DNA of 64,000 nt from Neorhizobium galegae bv. officinalis (lineage in GTDB: Bacteria > Pseudomonadota > Alphaproteobacteria > Rhizobiales > Rhizobiaceae). This document shows, one piece after another, positions 47,116 through 56,950 of the stretch. The first letter of the stretch is position 1. Each line of letters starts with the position of its first letter. The position numbers and the translations under genes were made by a program. A model generated the notes under the pieces. That model was not told the origin of the DNA, did no database searches, and saw only the letters and a list, made by a program, of their open reading frames with translations. The DNA is taken from NCBI GenBank assembly GCA_000985875.1, contig CCRI01000003.1, forward strand, positions 1 to 64,000, written 5' to 3'.

Positions 47116-48405
47116 TCAAACTTTGCGTTGCATGCGGCAGAAAAAGAATCCGTCCGTATCGGTACTTGCGGGCGTCAACGTTACGGTCAGTGCATCCCTG
47201 GAGCGAGGCTGCGGCGCCTCTTTTCCGAAAATGTAGTCCCAGTGCTCGGCGGCAGGCACGATGGAGAATTCCGGGTTTTCGGCGCAGAAGCGCGAGACCT
47301 GGGCATCGTTCTCCTCCGGCAGGATGGAACAGGTGACATAGAGAAGTGCGCCGCCCGGCTTCACGAAGATGGCGGCTTCGGAAAGCGCCTCCTGCTGCTG
47401 GGCAATGCGCTCGTCGAGGTTCTTCGGGGTCAGCCGCCATTTGGTGTCCGGGCGGCGGCGCCAGGTGCCGGTGCCGGTGCAGGGCGCATCGACCAGGACC
47501 GCATCGAGCTTGCCCTTCAGGGCGTTGAGCTGGCGCGCGTCGTCATGCACCTGCACATTGCGGGTGCCCGCGCGCCGCAGCCGTTCGATGATCGGCGCCA
47601 GCCGCTTGCGGTCGGCGTCATAGGCGTGGATCTGGCCCTTGTTGTGCATCGCGGCCGCCATGGCGAGCGTCTTGCCGCCGCCGCCGGCACAATAATCGAG
47701 AACCTGGTCGTGTTCGCCCGGCTGCACGAGCTCGGCGACGATCTGCGAGCCTTCGTCCTGAACTTCGAACCAGCCTTTCTGGAACGAAAGCTCGGCGGTG
47801 ACGTTCGGCAGGCGGGACGCTCCTTCACCAGCGGCAATCCGGATGCCGTTGCGGGCGATGCGTGAAGCCTTTGCGTTCGAGCGTTCCAACGCCTTGACGA
47901 CCTTCTCGCGAGACGCCTTCAGCGTGTTGGCGCGCAGATCGAGGGTCGGACGGCCGGCCAAGGCCTTGGCCTCGGCGAGCCAGTCCTCGCCAAAATTGGC
48001 TTCGAAGGACGGCTGGATCCAGTCGGGTATGTCGCCCTGCACATGCAGGGGCGCATCCTCGAGATTGCGGGAGGCGAGCGACGAGAGGTTCGCCTCGGTC
48101 AGAGCCGGCGGCGCGAAGCGGTCGTCGGTAAACTCGGCCTGCAGTGCCTCGGGTGTGAGGCCCCATTGCCGGATGAGGACTGCGTAGGCGAGTGCGGCCG
48201 GGCTTTCGTCATCCATCAGCCAGGCATGCGACAGCCGCATGCGCAATGCGTCGTAGACGATGTTGCCGATTGCGGCCCGATCGCCGGAACCGGCGAAACG
48301 ATGGGCAAGGCCCCAGTCCTTGAGCGCATCGGCGACAGGGCGCCTGCGCGTCTCGATATCGGCCAGCACCTCAATGGCTCCGGCAATTCGTCCGCCCAAT
48401 CGCAT
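47116..48405 (-). CDS. RsmB/NOP-family RNA (cytosine-C5)-methyltransferase
   Basis: 429 aa. The N-terminal 130 residues form an NusB-like RNA-binding region (AIEVLADIETRRRPVADAL). The SAM domain has VLDYCAGGGGKTLAMAA, and the two functional cysteines are in DAPCTGTGTWRRRPD and VTCSILPEEN. It probably methylates 16S rRNA (RsmB-like) or another structured RNA; exact target not determined. Divergence from the imelysin operon is not seen; it reads away on the same strand, starting 1.3 kb upstream of it. Confidence 0.9.
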   Translation of the reverse strand: MRLGGRIAGAIEVLADIETRRRPVADALKDWGLAHRFAGSGDRAAIGNIVYDALRMRLSHAWLMDDESPAALAYAVLIRQWGLTPEALQAEFTDDRFAPPALTEANLSSLASRNLEDAPLHVQGDIPDWIQPSFEANFGEDWLAEAKALAGRPTLDLRANTLKASREKVVKALERSNAKASRIARNGIRIAAGEGASRLPNVTAELSFQKGWFEVQDEGSQIVAELVQPGEHDQVLDYCAGGGGKTLAMAAAMHNKGQIHAYDADRKRLAPIIERLRRAGTRNVQVHDDARQLNALKGKLDAVLVDAPCTGTGTWRRRPDTKWRLTPKNLDERIAQQQEALSEAAIFVKPGGALLYVTCSILPEENDAQVSRFCAENPEFSIVPAAEHWDYIFGKEAPQPRSRDALTVTLTPASTDTDGFFFCRMQRKV

Positions 48406-48501
48406 GTCGCTCTCCGTCTCGGTTGCACCCGTGTGGCACGGGTCGTAACCGTGAACGCGCGATAGGGCAATAGGCCGGCCTAAACCGTCTCTCCGTTAGC
48501 C

Positions 48502-48912
48502 TCAGCCTTCGATCGCTTTCAGGCCCTTGCCCGGGATCTTCTGGTTGCCGGCGTCGACGATCTGGTAACAGACCTGGGCGGTGCCGGAGCTGATCATGCC
48601 GATGTTCTTGGCCGCGGCTTTGGAAACGTCGATCACCCGGCCGCGGATGAATGGCCCGCGGTCGTTGATACGCACGACGACGCTTTTGCCGTTGCGCTTG
48701 TTCGTCACCACAACCTTGGTGCCGAATGGCAGCGTCCGGTGTGCCGCCGTCATCAGAGAGGGGTTCATTCTTTCCCCGGATGCGGTCTTGGAGCCGAGGG
48801 CATACCAGGATGCGTGACCGCATCCAGGCGCAGCATTGGCCTGCGCGGCGCCGAGTGTTGCAAAAGCAGCAATGGAGGCCGCGGCGAAAGTCGAGCGTCG
48901 AATTGTTGTCAA
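48502..48912 (-). CDS. RlpA-family septal lytic transglycosylase-like protein
   Basis: 136 aa with a signal peptide (STFAAASIAAFATLGAAQANA). The double-psi beta-barrel RlpA domain fills the rest: ASWYALGSKTASGERMNP, TAAHRTLPFGTKVVVTN, VVVRINDRGPFIRGRVIDVSKAAAKNIGM, with the catalytic Asp in NDRGPF. No SPOR domain. Acts on naked glycan strands in the cell wall. The start appears to be TTG (48912). Confidence 0.88.
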   Translation of the reverse strand: MTTIRRSTFAAASIAAFATLGAAQANAAPGCGHASWYALGSKTASGERMNPSLMTAAHRTLPFGTKVVVTNKRNGKSVVVRINDRGPFIRGRVIDVSKAAAKNIGMISSGTAQVCYQIVDAGNQKIPGKGLKAIEG

Positions 48913-49294
48913 GTCGGTCGTCCCCGTTCGTTTTGTCCCTGCACGTTGCGTGCAAAATGGCTAAGCGGGGCGAAAAGTGGCAAAAAAGTGGGACTTTCGA
49001 TCACGGAACGTTACAGCCTGTAACATTTGTGATTAGATTGCCGTCGATCTTTTTAAGAAGCCAGCTAAGCTTCTTCGGAAGAAAACCTTTAAAAACAGTC
49101 AGAAAGAGGAATGTAGTTTCAGAGAGACTCGCAAGGAGTTTGCGATCACGAAAACTGCAGAAAAAAATTTATCGTGATACGAGGCCTATTGCCTCATTTG
49201 GGCAAATTTTATGGCGCTCAGCCGTAAGGATTAAGAAATAATAACTAGATCAACCGATCAGGATGAAAATTCCAACCGTTTCAAAATGGGAATT
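48913..49294. other. AT-rich intergenic region with palindromes
   Basis: 382 bp, notably lower in GC than its surroundings. No ORF supported. Contains GTTACAG-C-CTGTAAC (49010-49024), a perfect 15-bp dyad, and an AAGAAGC/GCTTCTT hairpin near 49055-49075 without a U-run. It could hold the rlpA promoter with an operator, or a small RNA; nothing firmer can be said. Confidence 0.4.
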
Positions 49295-50167
49295 TCAACC
49301 TCGCCAGCGGCCCGAGGTCCACATTTCGGCGAGCGACATCCGGTAGTTCGGGAAGCGGAATTCAAACCCGGCCGCGCGGATCTTGGCGTTAGAAACGCGC
49401 TTGTTGGCGCCATAGAAGGAGCGCGCCATCGGCGTCATGTCGGCAGTCTCGAAATCCTGTTCCGGCGGCGGCTCGACGCCGATCAGTCGTGCTGCTTCGA
49501 CGATGACATCCTGCGGCGGACCGGGCTCGTCGTCGGTGACATTATATAGGCCGCCCATATTGCCCTTCGCTAGGAAGAGCGCCGCCCCGCCGATGTCTTC
49601 GACGCGGATCCGGTTGAAGACCTGGTCTCTCTTTATAATGCGTCGTGCGGTGCCGCGTGCGAGATTGACGAAGGCGTTGCGGCCGGGCCCGTAGATGCCG
49701 GAGAGGCGCAGGCTCGCCACAGGCAGGCCGGCGGCCCGTCCTTCGGCGGCCCAGGCATCTTCCGTATCGACCCGTTCAATCGACCGGCCGTGAATCGGAC
49801 TGCCCGGGGTCTCCTCGGTGACCCAGCCGCCGCCATGATCGCCATAGACGCCGACGGTCGAGAGATAACCCACCCATTCGAGCTTCGGGCAAAGCGCGCG
49901 CAGCCGTTCGGAGACGAGCTTCAGCAGCGGATCGCCCTCGGCTCCGGGCGGGATCGACTGAACCAGGTGCGTCGTCTCCCCAAGCTCTGTCAGCAGTTCC
50001 TCGCTGAACGGGCTGCCGTCGAACACGAAGGCCTTGATGTCACGGGCCGCGAGCTCCAGCGCCTTGTGGGCCGTCCTGACCGTGCCGGAGACCCGGTGGC
50101 CCTGAGATTTGAAGGCCTCGGCGATCGCCTGGCCCGAATAGCCGCATCCGAAGATCATCACATTCAT
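49295..50167 (-). CDS. NAD(P)-binding epimerase/dehydratase-like protein (YeeZ-like)
   Basis: 290-aa Rossmann protein of the extended-SDR group. [19 protein letters not shown] is the dinucleotide motif, GYLSTVGVYGDHGGGWVTEETP follows the SDR pattern, then LRLSGIYGPGRNAFVNLARG and RIRVEDIGGAALFLA. Lacks a plain YxxxK, as many YeeZ-like proteins do. Its start overlaps the queG stop (ATGA). Role unknown. Confidence 0.83.
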   Translation of the reverse strand: MNVMIFGCGYSGQAIAEAFKSQGHRVSGTVRTAHKALELAARDIKAFVFDGSPFSEELLTELGETTHLVQSIPPGAEGDPLLKLVSERLRALCPKLEWVGYLSTVGVYGDHGGGWVTEETPGSPIHGRSIERVDTEDAWAAEGRAAGLPVASLRLSGIYGPGRNAFVNLARGTARRIIKRDQVFNRIRVEDIGGAALFLAKGNMGGLYNVTDDEPGPPQDVIVEAARLIGVEPPPEQDFETADMTPMARSFYGANKRVSNAKIRAAGFEFRFPNYRMSLAEMWTSGRWRG

Positions 50168-51342
50168 CAGGCCGCTCCCGCCAGTCGCCATTCTTCCCGC
50201 ACGTCCGGATCGTCCTCCACACCGCGCGCCTCGGCAAACCGCGCGAAGTCGATATCCGTCATCAGGTGCTTCAAGGCCCATATAGCCATGCCACGCACCG
50301 CAGGCGAGGGATCGCCGGCAAGTTCGAGACATTGCCCGATGAGGCTGGCATCGCCGGAATTGCCGGCGGCGATCAGCACGTTGCGGATGAGCCGGTCACG
50401 GCCGATGCGCTTGACCGGGGAGCCGCTGAAAAAGCTCCGGAAGGCCGCATCGTCCAAGGTCAGCAGAAACGCGATCGACGGCTCCTTTAGGTCCTCGCGC
50501 GCCTGCAGCTTCATCTCGGAGGCGCTTGCCGCGAACTTGTTCCAGGGGCAGGCGGCAAGACAGTCGTCGCAGCCATAGATCCGGTTGCCGATCATTGGCC
50601 GGAATTCCGGATCGATCGGGCCTTTGTGTTCGATGGTCAGGTAGGAGATGCAGCGGCGGGCATCTAACCGATAGGGCACCGGAAAGGCAGCCGTCGGACA
50701 AGAGTCGAGACAGGCCCGGCAGGAGCCGCAATGGTCTGTTTCAGCCTCATCGACGAGAAGGTCCGCCGTAGTGAACAGGCTGCCGAGGAACAGCCAGGAG
50801 CCGTGGGTGCGGCTGACGAGATTGGTATGTTTGCCCTGCCAGCCAAGCCCGGCCGCCTCCGCCAGCGGCTTTTCCATCACCGGTGCCGTGTCCACGAAGA
50901 CCTTCACGTCCTCGCCGGCGCGCGCCGCAAAGCGCGTGGCGATTTCTTTCAGCCGGCCCTTGATGACGTCGTGATAATCGCGGTTGCGCGCATAGACCGA
51001 GATCGCCGCCTTGTCGTGCTTTTCGAGAATGGCGCGCGGGTCTTCGTCCGGCCCGTAGTTCAGCCCGAACATCACGATCGAACGCACCTGATCCCACAGG
51101 ACCTTCGGGTCGGCGCGGCGCAGCCTCGTCTCCGCCATCCAGTCCATGCTGCCGTGGTGCCCGTCGGCCAGAAAGATTTCCAGCCTCTCCGGCGCCTGCG
51201 GAATGCTGTCCGGCCCTGTTATCCGGCAAAGATCGAAGCCCTGGGCCGCCGCTTCATCGCGAATGAAGGCGGTCAGCTTCTCCCGCCGCCGAAGCGTCTT
51301 TTCTTCCTCCCGCGAGGTCGCGTCAGAAATCGAGGTCCGCAT
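50167..51342 (-). CDS. queG: Epoxyqueuosine reductase QueG
   Basis: 391 aa. Two [4Fe-4S] clusters are encoded by [12 protein letters not shown] and [10 protein letters not shown]; the cobalamin-binding N-terminal domain includes [15 protein letters not shown] and [30 protein letters not shown]-terminal HEAT-like repeat ([27 protein letters not shown]) binds tRNA. Catalyses the last step of queuosine synthesis at the tRNA wobble position. Start 51342 lies inside the GST gene's end, so the three-gene unit GST-queG-epimerase is tightly coupled. Confidence 0.94.
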   Translation of the reverse strand: MRTSISDATSREEEKTLRRREKLTAFIRDEAAAQGFDLCRITGPDSIPQAPERLEIFLADGHHGSMDWMAETRLRRADPKVLWDQVRSIVMFGLNYGPDEDPRAILEKHDKAAISVYARNRDYHDVIKGRLKEIATRFAARAGEDVKVFVDTAPVMEKPLAEAAGLGWQGKHTNLVSRTHGSWLFLGSLFTTADLLVDEAETDHCGSCRACLDSCPTAAFPVPYRLDARRCISYLTIEHKGPIDPEFRPMIGNRIYGCDDCLAACPWNKFAASASEMKLQAREDLKEPSIAFLLTLDDAAFRSFFSGSPVKRIGRDRLIRNVLIAAGNSGDASLIGQCLELAGDPSPAVRGMAIWALKHLMTDIDFARFAEARGVEDDPDVREEWRLAGAA

Positions 51343-52015
51343 AATGGGATACCGGGGTAAGGCCGCGGATGCGTTCGGCAAGCATCGGCCGGAAGGAGGG
51401 GCGCGATTTCAGCCGCTGATACCAGTCCTTGGCGACCGGTGTCTCCGACCAGTCGATTTCTCCAAGATAGTCGAGGATCGAAATCGAGGCGGCGGCGGCA
51501 AGGTCGGCATAGCTCAGCCGGTCGCCCGCAAGCCAGGGCCGGGAGCCGGCAAGCCAGGAGAGGTATTTCATATGCTGGCGGATATTGGCGCGGGATGTGC
51601 GCAGCACCTTCGAGTCCGGCGCGCCGCCGCCTTGGGCGGTCGTCATCTGCAGCTTGTAGACCCGCTCCCGGGTCAGCGGCCGGGTAACGTCCTGCTCCAT
51701 CTTCTGCAGGAACCATTCCGTCAGGCGCCGGATCTCGGCGCGCTGCCACGGGTCTTCGGCCAGCAGCCGGCGGTCGCGCTTCAGCACGCCATGGGTTTCG
51801 TCGAGAAATTCCAGGAGCACGGAAGGGCCACAAAGCACTCTCATGCTGTCGTCGACATAGACCGGGAGCGTGCCCGCAGGATTGAGCGTCAGGAATTCCC
51901 GCCGCTTTTCCCAGGGCTGCTCCTCGACCAGATCCGCCTGGAAGCCATATTCGGCCAGAATCAGCCGGACGAACCGCGAGGCCGAAGACATGGAATGATG
52001 ATAGAGCGTGGGCAT
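51323..52015 (-). CDS. Glutathione S-transferase family protein
   Basis: 230 aa. N-terminal thioredoxin fold: [21 protein letters not shown] with the likely catalytic Ser, [28 protein letters not shown] for glutathione gamma-Glu binding. C-terminal helical domain with [29 protein letters not shown]. Substrate unknown. Overlaps queG by 20 bp. Confidence 0.9.
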   Translation of the reverse strand: MPTLYHHSMSSASRFVRLILAEYGFQADLVEEQPWEKRREFLTLNPAGTLPVYVDDSMRVLCGPSVLLEFLDETHGVLKRDRRLLAEDPWQRAEIRRLTEWFLQKMEQDVTRPLTRERVYKLQMTTAQGGGAPDSKVLRTSRANIRQHMKYLSWLAGSRPWLAGDRLSYADLAAAASISILDYLGEIDWSETPVAKDWYQRLKSRPSFRPMLAERIRGLTPVSHYADLDF

Positions 52016-52171
52016 GGATACTTGAACTTCACGAACTTCGTATAGGAGGGGCAGGGGCGCCTCGCGCGCCCGCCTGACATATGGCAGCTATATGGATTTG
52101 GTAGTCCCAAGACAAGCAATGGCTCATAAACTGCTTAAAACTGCCCTTATCTGCTCAATAAAGGATTAAGA

Positions 52172-52978
52172 ATGGCGGATCAGTCCATCATCAGTGCGCT
52201 CGTCCTCGGTTTGATCGAAGGGCTCACTGAATTTCTTCCCGTTTCCTCGACCGCCCACGTTCTTTTGGCTGGTCATTTCCTCGGTTTCCAATCTCCCGGC
52301 AACACTTTCGCGGTCCTGATCCAGCTCGGCGCGATCCTCGCCATCCTGCTCGTTTATGCCCGCAAGCTGCTGCAGATCGCTGCCGATCTGCCGACCAGTC
52401 CCAAGGCGCGCAGGTTCGTGGCAACGGTGCTGATCGCGTTCCTGCCTGCGGCGGTGATCGGCGCTTTCGCCCACGGTTTCATCAAGGCCGTGCTGTTCGA
52501 AACGCCGATGCTGATCTGTATCATGCTGATCCTCGGCGGCTTCGTGCTGCTCGTGGTCGACAGGATCAAGTTCCAGCCGAAGTACCACGACGTGATGGAT
52601 TATCCGCTGTCGCTCGCCTTCAAGATCGGGCTCTGCCAATCCGTGGCGATGATCCCCGGCACGTCGCGTTCCGGCGCAACGATCGTCGGCGCTCTGCTGC
52701 TTGGCGCGGACAAGCGCTCGGCGGCGGAATTTTCGTTCTTCCTCGCCATGCCGACCATGCTCGGCGCCTTCGTGCTCGATCTGTACAAGAACCGTAGCGC
52801 CCTGAGTTTCGATGACGGCGCCATCATCGCGGTCGGATTTATCGCCGCCTTTGTCACCGCGATATTGGTGGTGCGTTCGCTGCTCGATTTCGTGTCGAGC
52901 CGCGGTTATGCGCCGTTCGCCTACTGGCGAATCGTCGTCGGCGCTCTCGGCCTGATCGCGCTCCTGCTGGGAGCATAA
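52172..52978 (+). CDS. uppP: Undecaprenyl-diphosphatase (bacitracin resistance)
   Basis: 268-aa inner-membrane enzyme with 8 hydrophobic segments. Both active-site motifs are clear: [19 protein letters not shown] near the N-terminus and [17 protein letters not shown] in the middle. Recycles undecaprenyl pyrophosphate to the phosphate carrier needed for peptidoglycan and for lipid-linked glycans such as those inferred for the cluster at 19-24 kb. Confidence 0.95.
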   Translation: MADQSIISALVLGLIEGLTEFLPVSSTAHVLLAGHFLGFQSPGNTFAVLIQLGAILAILLVYARKLLQIAADLPTSPKARRFVATVLIAFLPAAVIGAFAHGFIKAVLFETPMLICIMLILGGFVLLVVDRIKFQPKYHDVMDYPLSLAFKIGLCQSVAMIPGTSRSGATIVGALLLGADKRSAAEFSFFLAMPTMLGAFVLDLYKNRSALSFDDGAIIAVGFIAAFVTAILVVRSLLDFVSSRGYAPFAYWRIVVGALGLIALLLGA

Positions 52979-53003
52979 AAAGAAGGCGGCTCAAAAGGCC
53001 GCC
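52976..53003 (-). terminator. Terminator of the small exported protein gene
   Basis: GGCGGC (52985-52990) and GCCGCC (52998-53003) with a 7-nt loop; on the minus strand TTCTTTTTAT follows. It overlaps the uppP stop, and may also end uppP transcripts. Confidence 0.55.
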
Positions 53004-53019
53004 AGCTTTCTCGATCAAT

Positions 53020-53172
53020 TTAGTGACGGATGGATGACGTGCTGCACGGGTCGACGCCGTATGCGGGCGTGCATTCGCTCTTGCCGGCTGCGCCAGTCGT
53101 CGGGGCCATGAAGGAGCCCGCGAGGATGATCAGCGCCGCGCATGCAAAAAAGAGGGCGATGGGCTTGCCCAT
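53020..53172 (-). CDS. Small exported protein, 50 aa
   Basis: Begins MGKPIALFFACAALIILAGSF, a signal-peptide-like segment, followed by a short mature part with two cysteines (KSECTPAYGVDPCSTSS) likely to form a disulfide. It has its own terminator. AAAGG lies about 9 nt before ATG 53172; a longer in-frame start at 53208 is possible. No family recognised. Confidence 0.55.
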   Translation of the reverse strand: MGKPIALFFACAALIILAGSFMAPTTGAAGKSECTPAYGVDPCSTSSIRH

Positions 53173-53361
53173 GGAGGAATGCCTTTCGATGGAAGATTTT
53201 ATCGTCACGGTTGCGCCGCTTGTTTGGTGAGGGAGGATCTATGGGTTGGATTAGAAGAATTCAATAAAGGATTTTGCTGAACCGGCCGTTAACGCGACTG
53301 CATCAGCCACTGCGACCTTTGTGCCACAATCCTTGCCCGAAACATGAGCGACAACAAAGGG

Positions 53362-53384
53362 GTGCCCGAATTTTCAGCGGGCAC
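53362..53384 (-). terminator. Candidate terminator downstream of the NDUFA9-like gene
   Basis: GTGCCCG (53362-53368) and CGGGCAC (53378-53384), 9-nt loop, followed on the minus strand by CCCTTTGTTG. Weak U-tract. The rest of 53173-53432 shows no supported gene. Confidence 0.35.
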
Positions 53385-53432
53385 GGCCGGCATGCCGGAG
53401 CGAAATCTATCGCGGGATATGGTTAACGAATG

Positions 53433-54413
53433 TCAGGCGGCGCGGCCGGAACCGGTGTACTGGCCCTGCGGGCGGTACTGCACAAGGTAGGATGGCAGGA
53501 TCGAAGAGGCGAGCGTCGGGCGGATGCCTATCCCCTGCAGCGTGCGGCCTTCCGTGGCGGCGGCATCGGAAACCACATTATCGGTCTTCAGCAGCTTCAC
53601 CTGGTCGCTGGTGATCGGCGGCTGGACGAAGGGGATCAGAGACGCGATGCTGCCGATCAACGATGCGATGCCGAAGGGCAACGAGACCAGCGCATTGCTG
53701 CGGTTGGTGACGCGCAGTACCGTCTCCAGACACTGGCGGAAGGTCATGACTTCGCCGCCGCCGAGCTCATAGATCTTGCCGGTCGCGATCGTACCGTCGA
53801 CGGAACGGGCGACGGTCTCGGCGACATCCTCGACATAGACCGGCTGGAACTTCGTCTTGCCGCCGCCGATCAGCGGCAGGGCGGGGAAAGTGCGGGCCAT
53901 GGAGGCGAACTTGTTGAAGAAGCTGTCTTCCGGCCCGAACACGATCGAAGGCCGCAGGATCACGGCATCCGGCAGCGTCGAAAGGATCGTCGCCTCGGCG
54001 CGGCCCTTGCTGCGGGCATAGGACGACTCCGAATCGACATCGGCGCCGATCGCGGAAATATGGGTGAGCTTGGCGCCGGCCGCACGTGCCCCGTCGACGA
54101 CCGCGCGAGCACCAAAATCCTGGACCGCGTCGAACGTGTTACGGCCGCTTTCGAACAGGATGCCGACGCAGTTGACCACATGCGAAGCGCCTTCGACGGC
54201 CCTCAGGACCGACTGGCGATAGCGCAGGTTCGCCTGGACCAGCGAGATCTGCCCGACATAACCGGCGGGCAGCAGGAACCCTGCGAGATCCGGGCGGCGG
54301 ACGGCGACCCGGACGCGATAGCCGCGCTTCACCAGCGCGCGCACCACATGCCTGCCGACGAAGCCCGATCCTCCGAAAACGGTGACGAGCGGCGGAAGGT
54401 TGTTGATGGTCAT
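53433..54413 (-). CDS. Complex I NDUFA9-subunit-family protein
   Basis: 326-aa atypical SDR. VTVFGGSGFVGRHVVRALVKRGYRVRVAVR is the NADPH-binding motif; NCVGILFESGRNTFDAVQDFGARAVVDGARAAGA and the AEATILSTLPDAVILRPSIVFGPEDSFFNKFA pattern match mitochondrial NDUFA9 homologues. In alphaproteobacteria the protein may assist complex I or act alone; the nuo operon is not in this window. Confidence 0.9.
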   Translation of the reverse strand: MTINNLPPLVTVFGGSGFVGRHVVRALVKRGYRVRVAVRRPDLAGFLLPAGYVGQISLVQANLRYRQSVLRAVEGASHVVNCVGILFESGRNTFDAVQDFGARAVVDGARAAGAKLTHISAIGADVDSESSYARSKGRAEATILSTLPDAVILRPSIVFGPEDSFFNKFASMARTFPALPLIGGGKTKFQPVYVEDVAETVARSVDGTIATGKIYELGGGEVMTFRQCLETVLRVTNRSNALVSLPFGIASLIGSIASLIPFVQPPITSDQVKLLKTDNVVSDAAATEGRTLQGIGIRPTLASSILPSYLVQYRPQGQYTGSGRAA

Positions 54414-54517
54414 GGCGTGCTCCGGGAGCCTGTGGGACGAGATGAGTGCTGTTTAACCGAATCGCGGCGCGGGTGGAAGTGTCTCCACTGCCGCACCGAC
54501 CGCGACAACCGGGGTTC

Positions 54518-54805
54518 TTAAAGGCCGTCAAGGACGACGATTTCGCCATCCGCCACTTCCTGGCGGATCTTGATGGCGATCGCATATTCGGGCGAATTGT
54601 AGCAGTCGATGGCGGCCTGCATCGACGGGAATTCGATGATGACGTTGCGGGCGCGGGACTTGCCCTCCATCGCAGCCATCGCGCCACCGCGGGCGAGGAA
54701 ATTGGCGCCGTATTTCTCGAAGGCGGGCGTGGCCGCTGCGATATAATCCTTGTAGCGTTCCGGATCGCGGACATCGACGCGAGCGACCCAATATCCCTTG
54801 GCCAT
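54518..54805 (-). CDS. DUF1330 domain protein
   Basis: 95 aa, a ferredoxin-like alpha/beta dimeric barrel fold. AKGYWVARVDVRDPERYKDYIAAATPAFEKYGANFLARGG and RNVIIEFPSMQAAIDCYNSPEYAIAI are the family pattern. Function unknown. Good Shine-Dalgarno (GGAGG) before ATG 54805. Confidence 0.88.
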   Translation of the reverse strand: MAKGYWVARVDVRDPERYKDYIAAATPAFEKYGANFLARGGAMAAMEGKSRARNVIIEFPSMQAAIDCYNSPEYAIAIKIRQEVADGEIVVLDGL

Positions 54806-54951
54806 GGTATTTCCTCCAGCGTGTTTTCGGTTGCGATGACTTCAGGCAAATTCCGGGACGAGTCAATATGACAGGCTTGCACCTGTCAGGCGGCCACCGG
54901 GACTCATCCCGGATCACGACCGGAGAAAACATCTCCGGTGCCAACCAATTG

Positions 54952-55644
54952 TCAGAGCACGCCCTGCATCTCGGCGAGGATGGCTTGTGCCGCAGCCTTC
55001 GGATCCGGCGCCTTGACGATCGGACGACCGACGACGAGATGGCTCGATCCGGCCCGCAATGCGTCCGAAGGCGTCATGACCCGCTTCTGGTCGCCGGCTT
55101 CCGAACCCGCCGGGCGGATGCCGGGCGTGACGATTGCCATGTCGGGGCCGACGATCTTGCGCACCGCGGCCGATTCCTCGGCCGAGCAGACGATGCCGCC
55201 CATGCCGGCGGCGAGCGCCTGTTCTGAGCGTCGCAGAACCAGCGTGTGCGGATCGTATTCGTAACCGGCATCGACGAGGTCCGTCTCGTCCATCGAGGTC
55301 AGGACGGTTACCGCGAGCAGGCAGAGGTCGGAGCCCTTGGCTGCCTCGACCGCGGCGCGCATCGCCTTCGGATAGGCGTGCAGGGTGAGCATGGTCATGC
55401 CCATCTTGACGATGTTCTCGACGCCCTTGGCGACCGTGTTGTCGATGTCGAGCAGTTTCATGTCGAGAAAGACCTGTTTGCCGTCTTTCACGAGGTCGCG
55501 GGCGAATTCGAGGCCGCCGGCAAATACGAGCTGATAGCCGATCTTGTAGAAGGAAACGGTGTCACCGAGCGTGGAGACCATCTTCTCGGCTTCGCCGATG
55601 GTCGGAATATCGAGGCCTACGATGAGGCGATCACGAGCGTTCAT
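54952..55644 (-). CDS. pyrF: Orotidine 5'-phosphate decarboxylase
   Basis: 230 aa. Active-site array in [17 protein letters not shown] (Asp-Lys-Asp-Asp pattern), [21 protein letters not shown] and the phosphate loop [14 protein letters not shown]. Converts OMP to UMP, the last step of pyrimidine synthesis. Start 55644 overlaps the stop of the histidine phosphatase gene. Confidence 0.95.
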   Translation of the reverse strand: MNARDRLIVGLDIPTIGEAEKMVSTLGDTVSFYKIGYQLVFAGGLEFARDLVKDGKQVFLDMKLLDIDNTVAKGVENIVKMGMTMLTLHAYPKAMRAAVEAAKGSDLCLLAVTVLTSMDETDLVDAGYEYDPHTLVLRRSEQALAAGMGGIVCSAEESAAVRKIVGPDMAIVTPGIRPAGSEAGDQKRVMTPSDALRAGSSHLVVGRPIVKAPDPKAAAQAILAEMQGVL

Positions 55645-56234
55645 GCCTGGAACCCTTCCCATTTTTCGATGGGCGTCCAGTCGCATGAGACAGTCCGATC
55701 CGCAAGGGTGAAGCAGAAGAGATTTCCTCCGCCGCCGGGCTGGTCCCGGTCGCGGGCGATCGGGGAGCCGGTGAGGTGGCATTTCAACAGCGTTCCAACG
55801 CCGCCATGGCCGACGAAGGCGATCGGCACGTGTGGATCGTGATCGGCGAGAATTCTGGTGACCGCCGAAACGATGCGGCTCTGGGCGTCCACGGCGCGCT
55901 CCCAGCCCTTGAAGCTCTCTTCCGGGTGGGCGAAGAACCAGTTGGCCGCATCCTCGAACTGCGGCGGCGGCAGAAAGCCTGTCGCCGAGCGGTCGTTCTC
56001 GTGGGTGTCGTGCGCAATCTCGACCGAAATCCCGGAGGCGGCGGCTATAATCCCGGCGGTCTCTATCGCTTTCACCTCGTCGCTGGAGATGATCCGGCCG
56101 AGCTTCTTTGCCCAGTCGGACTGTGCGGCCTCATGTGCGCGGGCAGCGCCGACATCCGAAAGCCCCCATTGAGGCACCGGAACGTCCGGATCGATACGGA
56201 CCTGCGGATGAGTGATGTAGAGACCGAACGTCAT
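55641..56234 (-). CDS. Histidine phosphatase superfamily protein
   Basis: 197 aa. The phosphoglycerate-mutase-like fold is recognisable from [32 protein letters not shown] and [17 protein letters not shown], with [15 protein letters not shown] late. The usual RHG motif is replaced by THP, so the first catalytic Arg-His is altered; activity is uncertain. Sits between pmtA and pyrF in a three-gene unit. Confidence 0.78.
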   Translation of the reverse strand: MTFGLYITHPQVRIDPDVPVPQWGLSDVGAARAHEAAQSDWAKKLGRIISSDEVKAIETAGIIAAASGISVEIAHDTHENDRSATGFLPPPQFEDAANWFFAHPEESFKGWERAVDAQSRIVSAVTRILADHDPHVPIAFVGHGGVGTLLKCHLTGSPIARDRDQPGGGGNLFCFTLADRTVSCDWTPIEKWEGFQA

Positions 56235-56236
56235 GG

Positions 56237-56830
56237 TCAGCCGCGGCTATAGGTCCAGAGCTGGGCCGGGGGAATATTGCGGACCACGAAGTCGTAATGC
56301 TTGATCCGGTAGCGGTCGGGCTGGGCGATGATCGGCGAGACGGGGCCGTAGGTGATCTGCATCACGGGCCGGCCGGCAGGGATGCGGTCAAGCAGGTCCT
56401 CGAGCATCGCGATGCGGCGCTCCATCGGGAAGCTCAAAAGCGGGATCGCCGAAACGACGCTGTCGAAGGTCTTGTCCTTCCAGGCGCCGAGCGTGCGCTT
56501 GAGATCGAAGGCGTCGCCGTTGATGAAGTTCACACCCGGATAGGTACGGACAAGATGCTGGAAGAAATCGGTCGAATATTCGACGGAGACGAGCTTCTCA
56601 GGCGAGACGCCGTGCTTCAGGATCGCCTTGGTGATGATGCCGGTGCCGGGTCCAAGCTCGAGCACGGGCAGGCCGGAGCCCGTATCGATGACGCTGGCCA
56701 TGCGTTTGGCGGTGACGGAAGAGGTAGGGCAGATCGCGCCGACCCGTTTCGGGCCGTCGATCCAGCCTTTGAAGAACCGGATCTCGTCGTCGAACTTGCG
56801 GCCAAGCCGCTCCTTCAGGCGCAGTTCCAT
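56237..56830 (-). CDS. pmtA: Phospholipid N-methyltransferase PmtA
   Basis: 197 aa, the size of Sinorhizobium/Agrobacterium PmtA. GWIDGPKRVGAICPTSSVTAKRMA at the N-terminus, SAM motif LPVLELGPGTGIITKAIL, then SVVSAIPLLSFPMERRIAML and MQITYGPVSPI, are characteristic. Converts phosphatidylethanolamine to phosphatidylcholine in three SAM-dependent steps, at the membrane surface. Two bp ahead of the phosphatase gene. Confidence 0.92.
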   Translation of the reverse strand: MELRLKERLGRKFDDEIRFFKGWIDGPKRVGAICPTSSVTAKRMASVIDTGSGLPVLELGPGTGIITKAILKHGVSPEKLVSVEYSTDFFQHLVRTYPGVNFINGDAFDLKRTLGAWKDKTFDSVVSAIPLLSFPMERRIAMLEDLLDRIPAGRPVMQITYGPVSPIIAQPDRYRIKHYDFVVRNIPPAQLWTYSRG

Positions 56831-56912
56831 TTTTTTATCATCTCCCTTTTCGCCCCATGTGGACCATCATGCCGCAAAAGCAAGGAAAAATGTCGCACCG
56901 GGAAAACTGCAT

Positions 56913-56943
56913 GAAAAAGGCGGCTGGAGTTTTCCAGCCGCCT
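56913..56943 (-). terminator. Rho-independent terminator of dnaN
   Basis: AGGCGGCTGGA (56918-56928) and TCCAGCCGCCT (56933-56943) form an 11-bp perfect stem with a 4-nt loop; on the minus strand UUUUU follows (56917-56913). Eight bp beyond the dnaN stop. Confidence 0.85.
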
Positions 56944-56950
56944 GGATGAT

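Noticed and set aside
54919..54939. ACCGGAGA/TCTCCGGT hairpin after pyrF as terminator
   Set aside because: Stem is good but no U-run follows on the minus strand, so it is not called.
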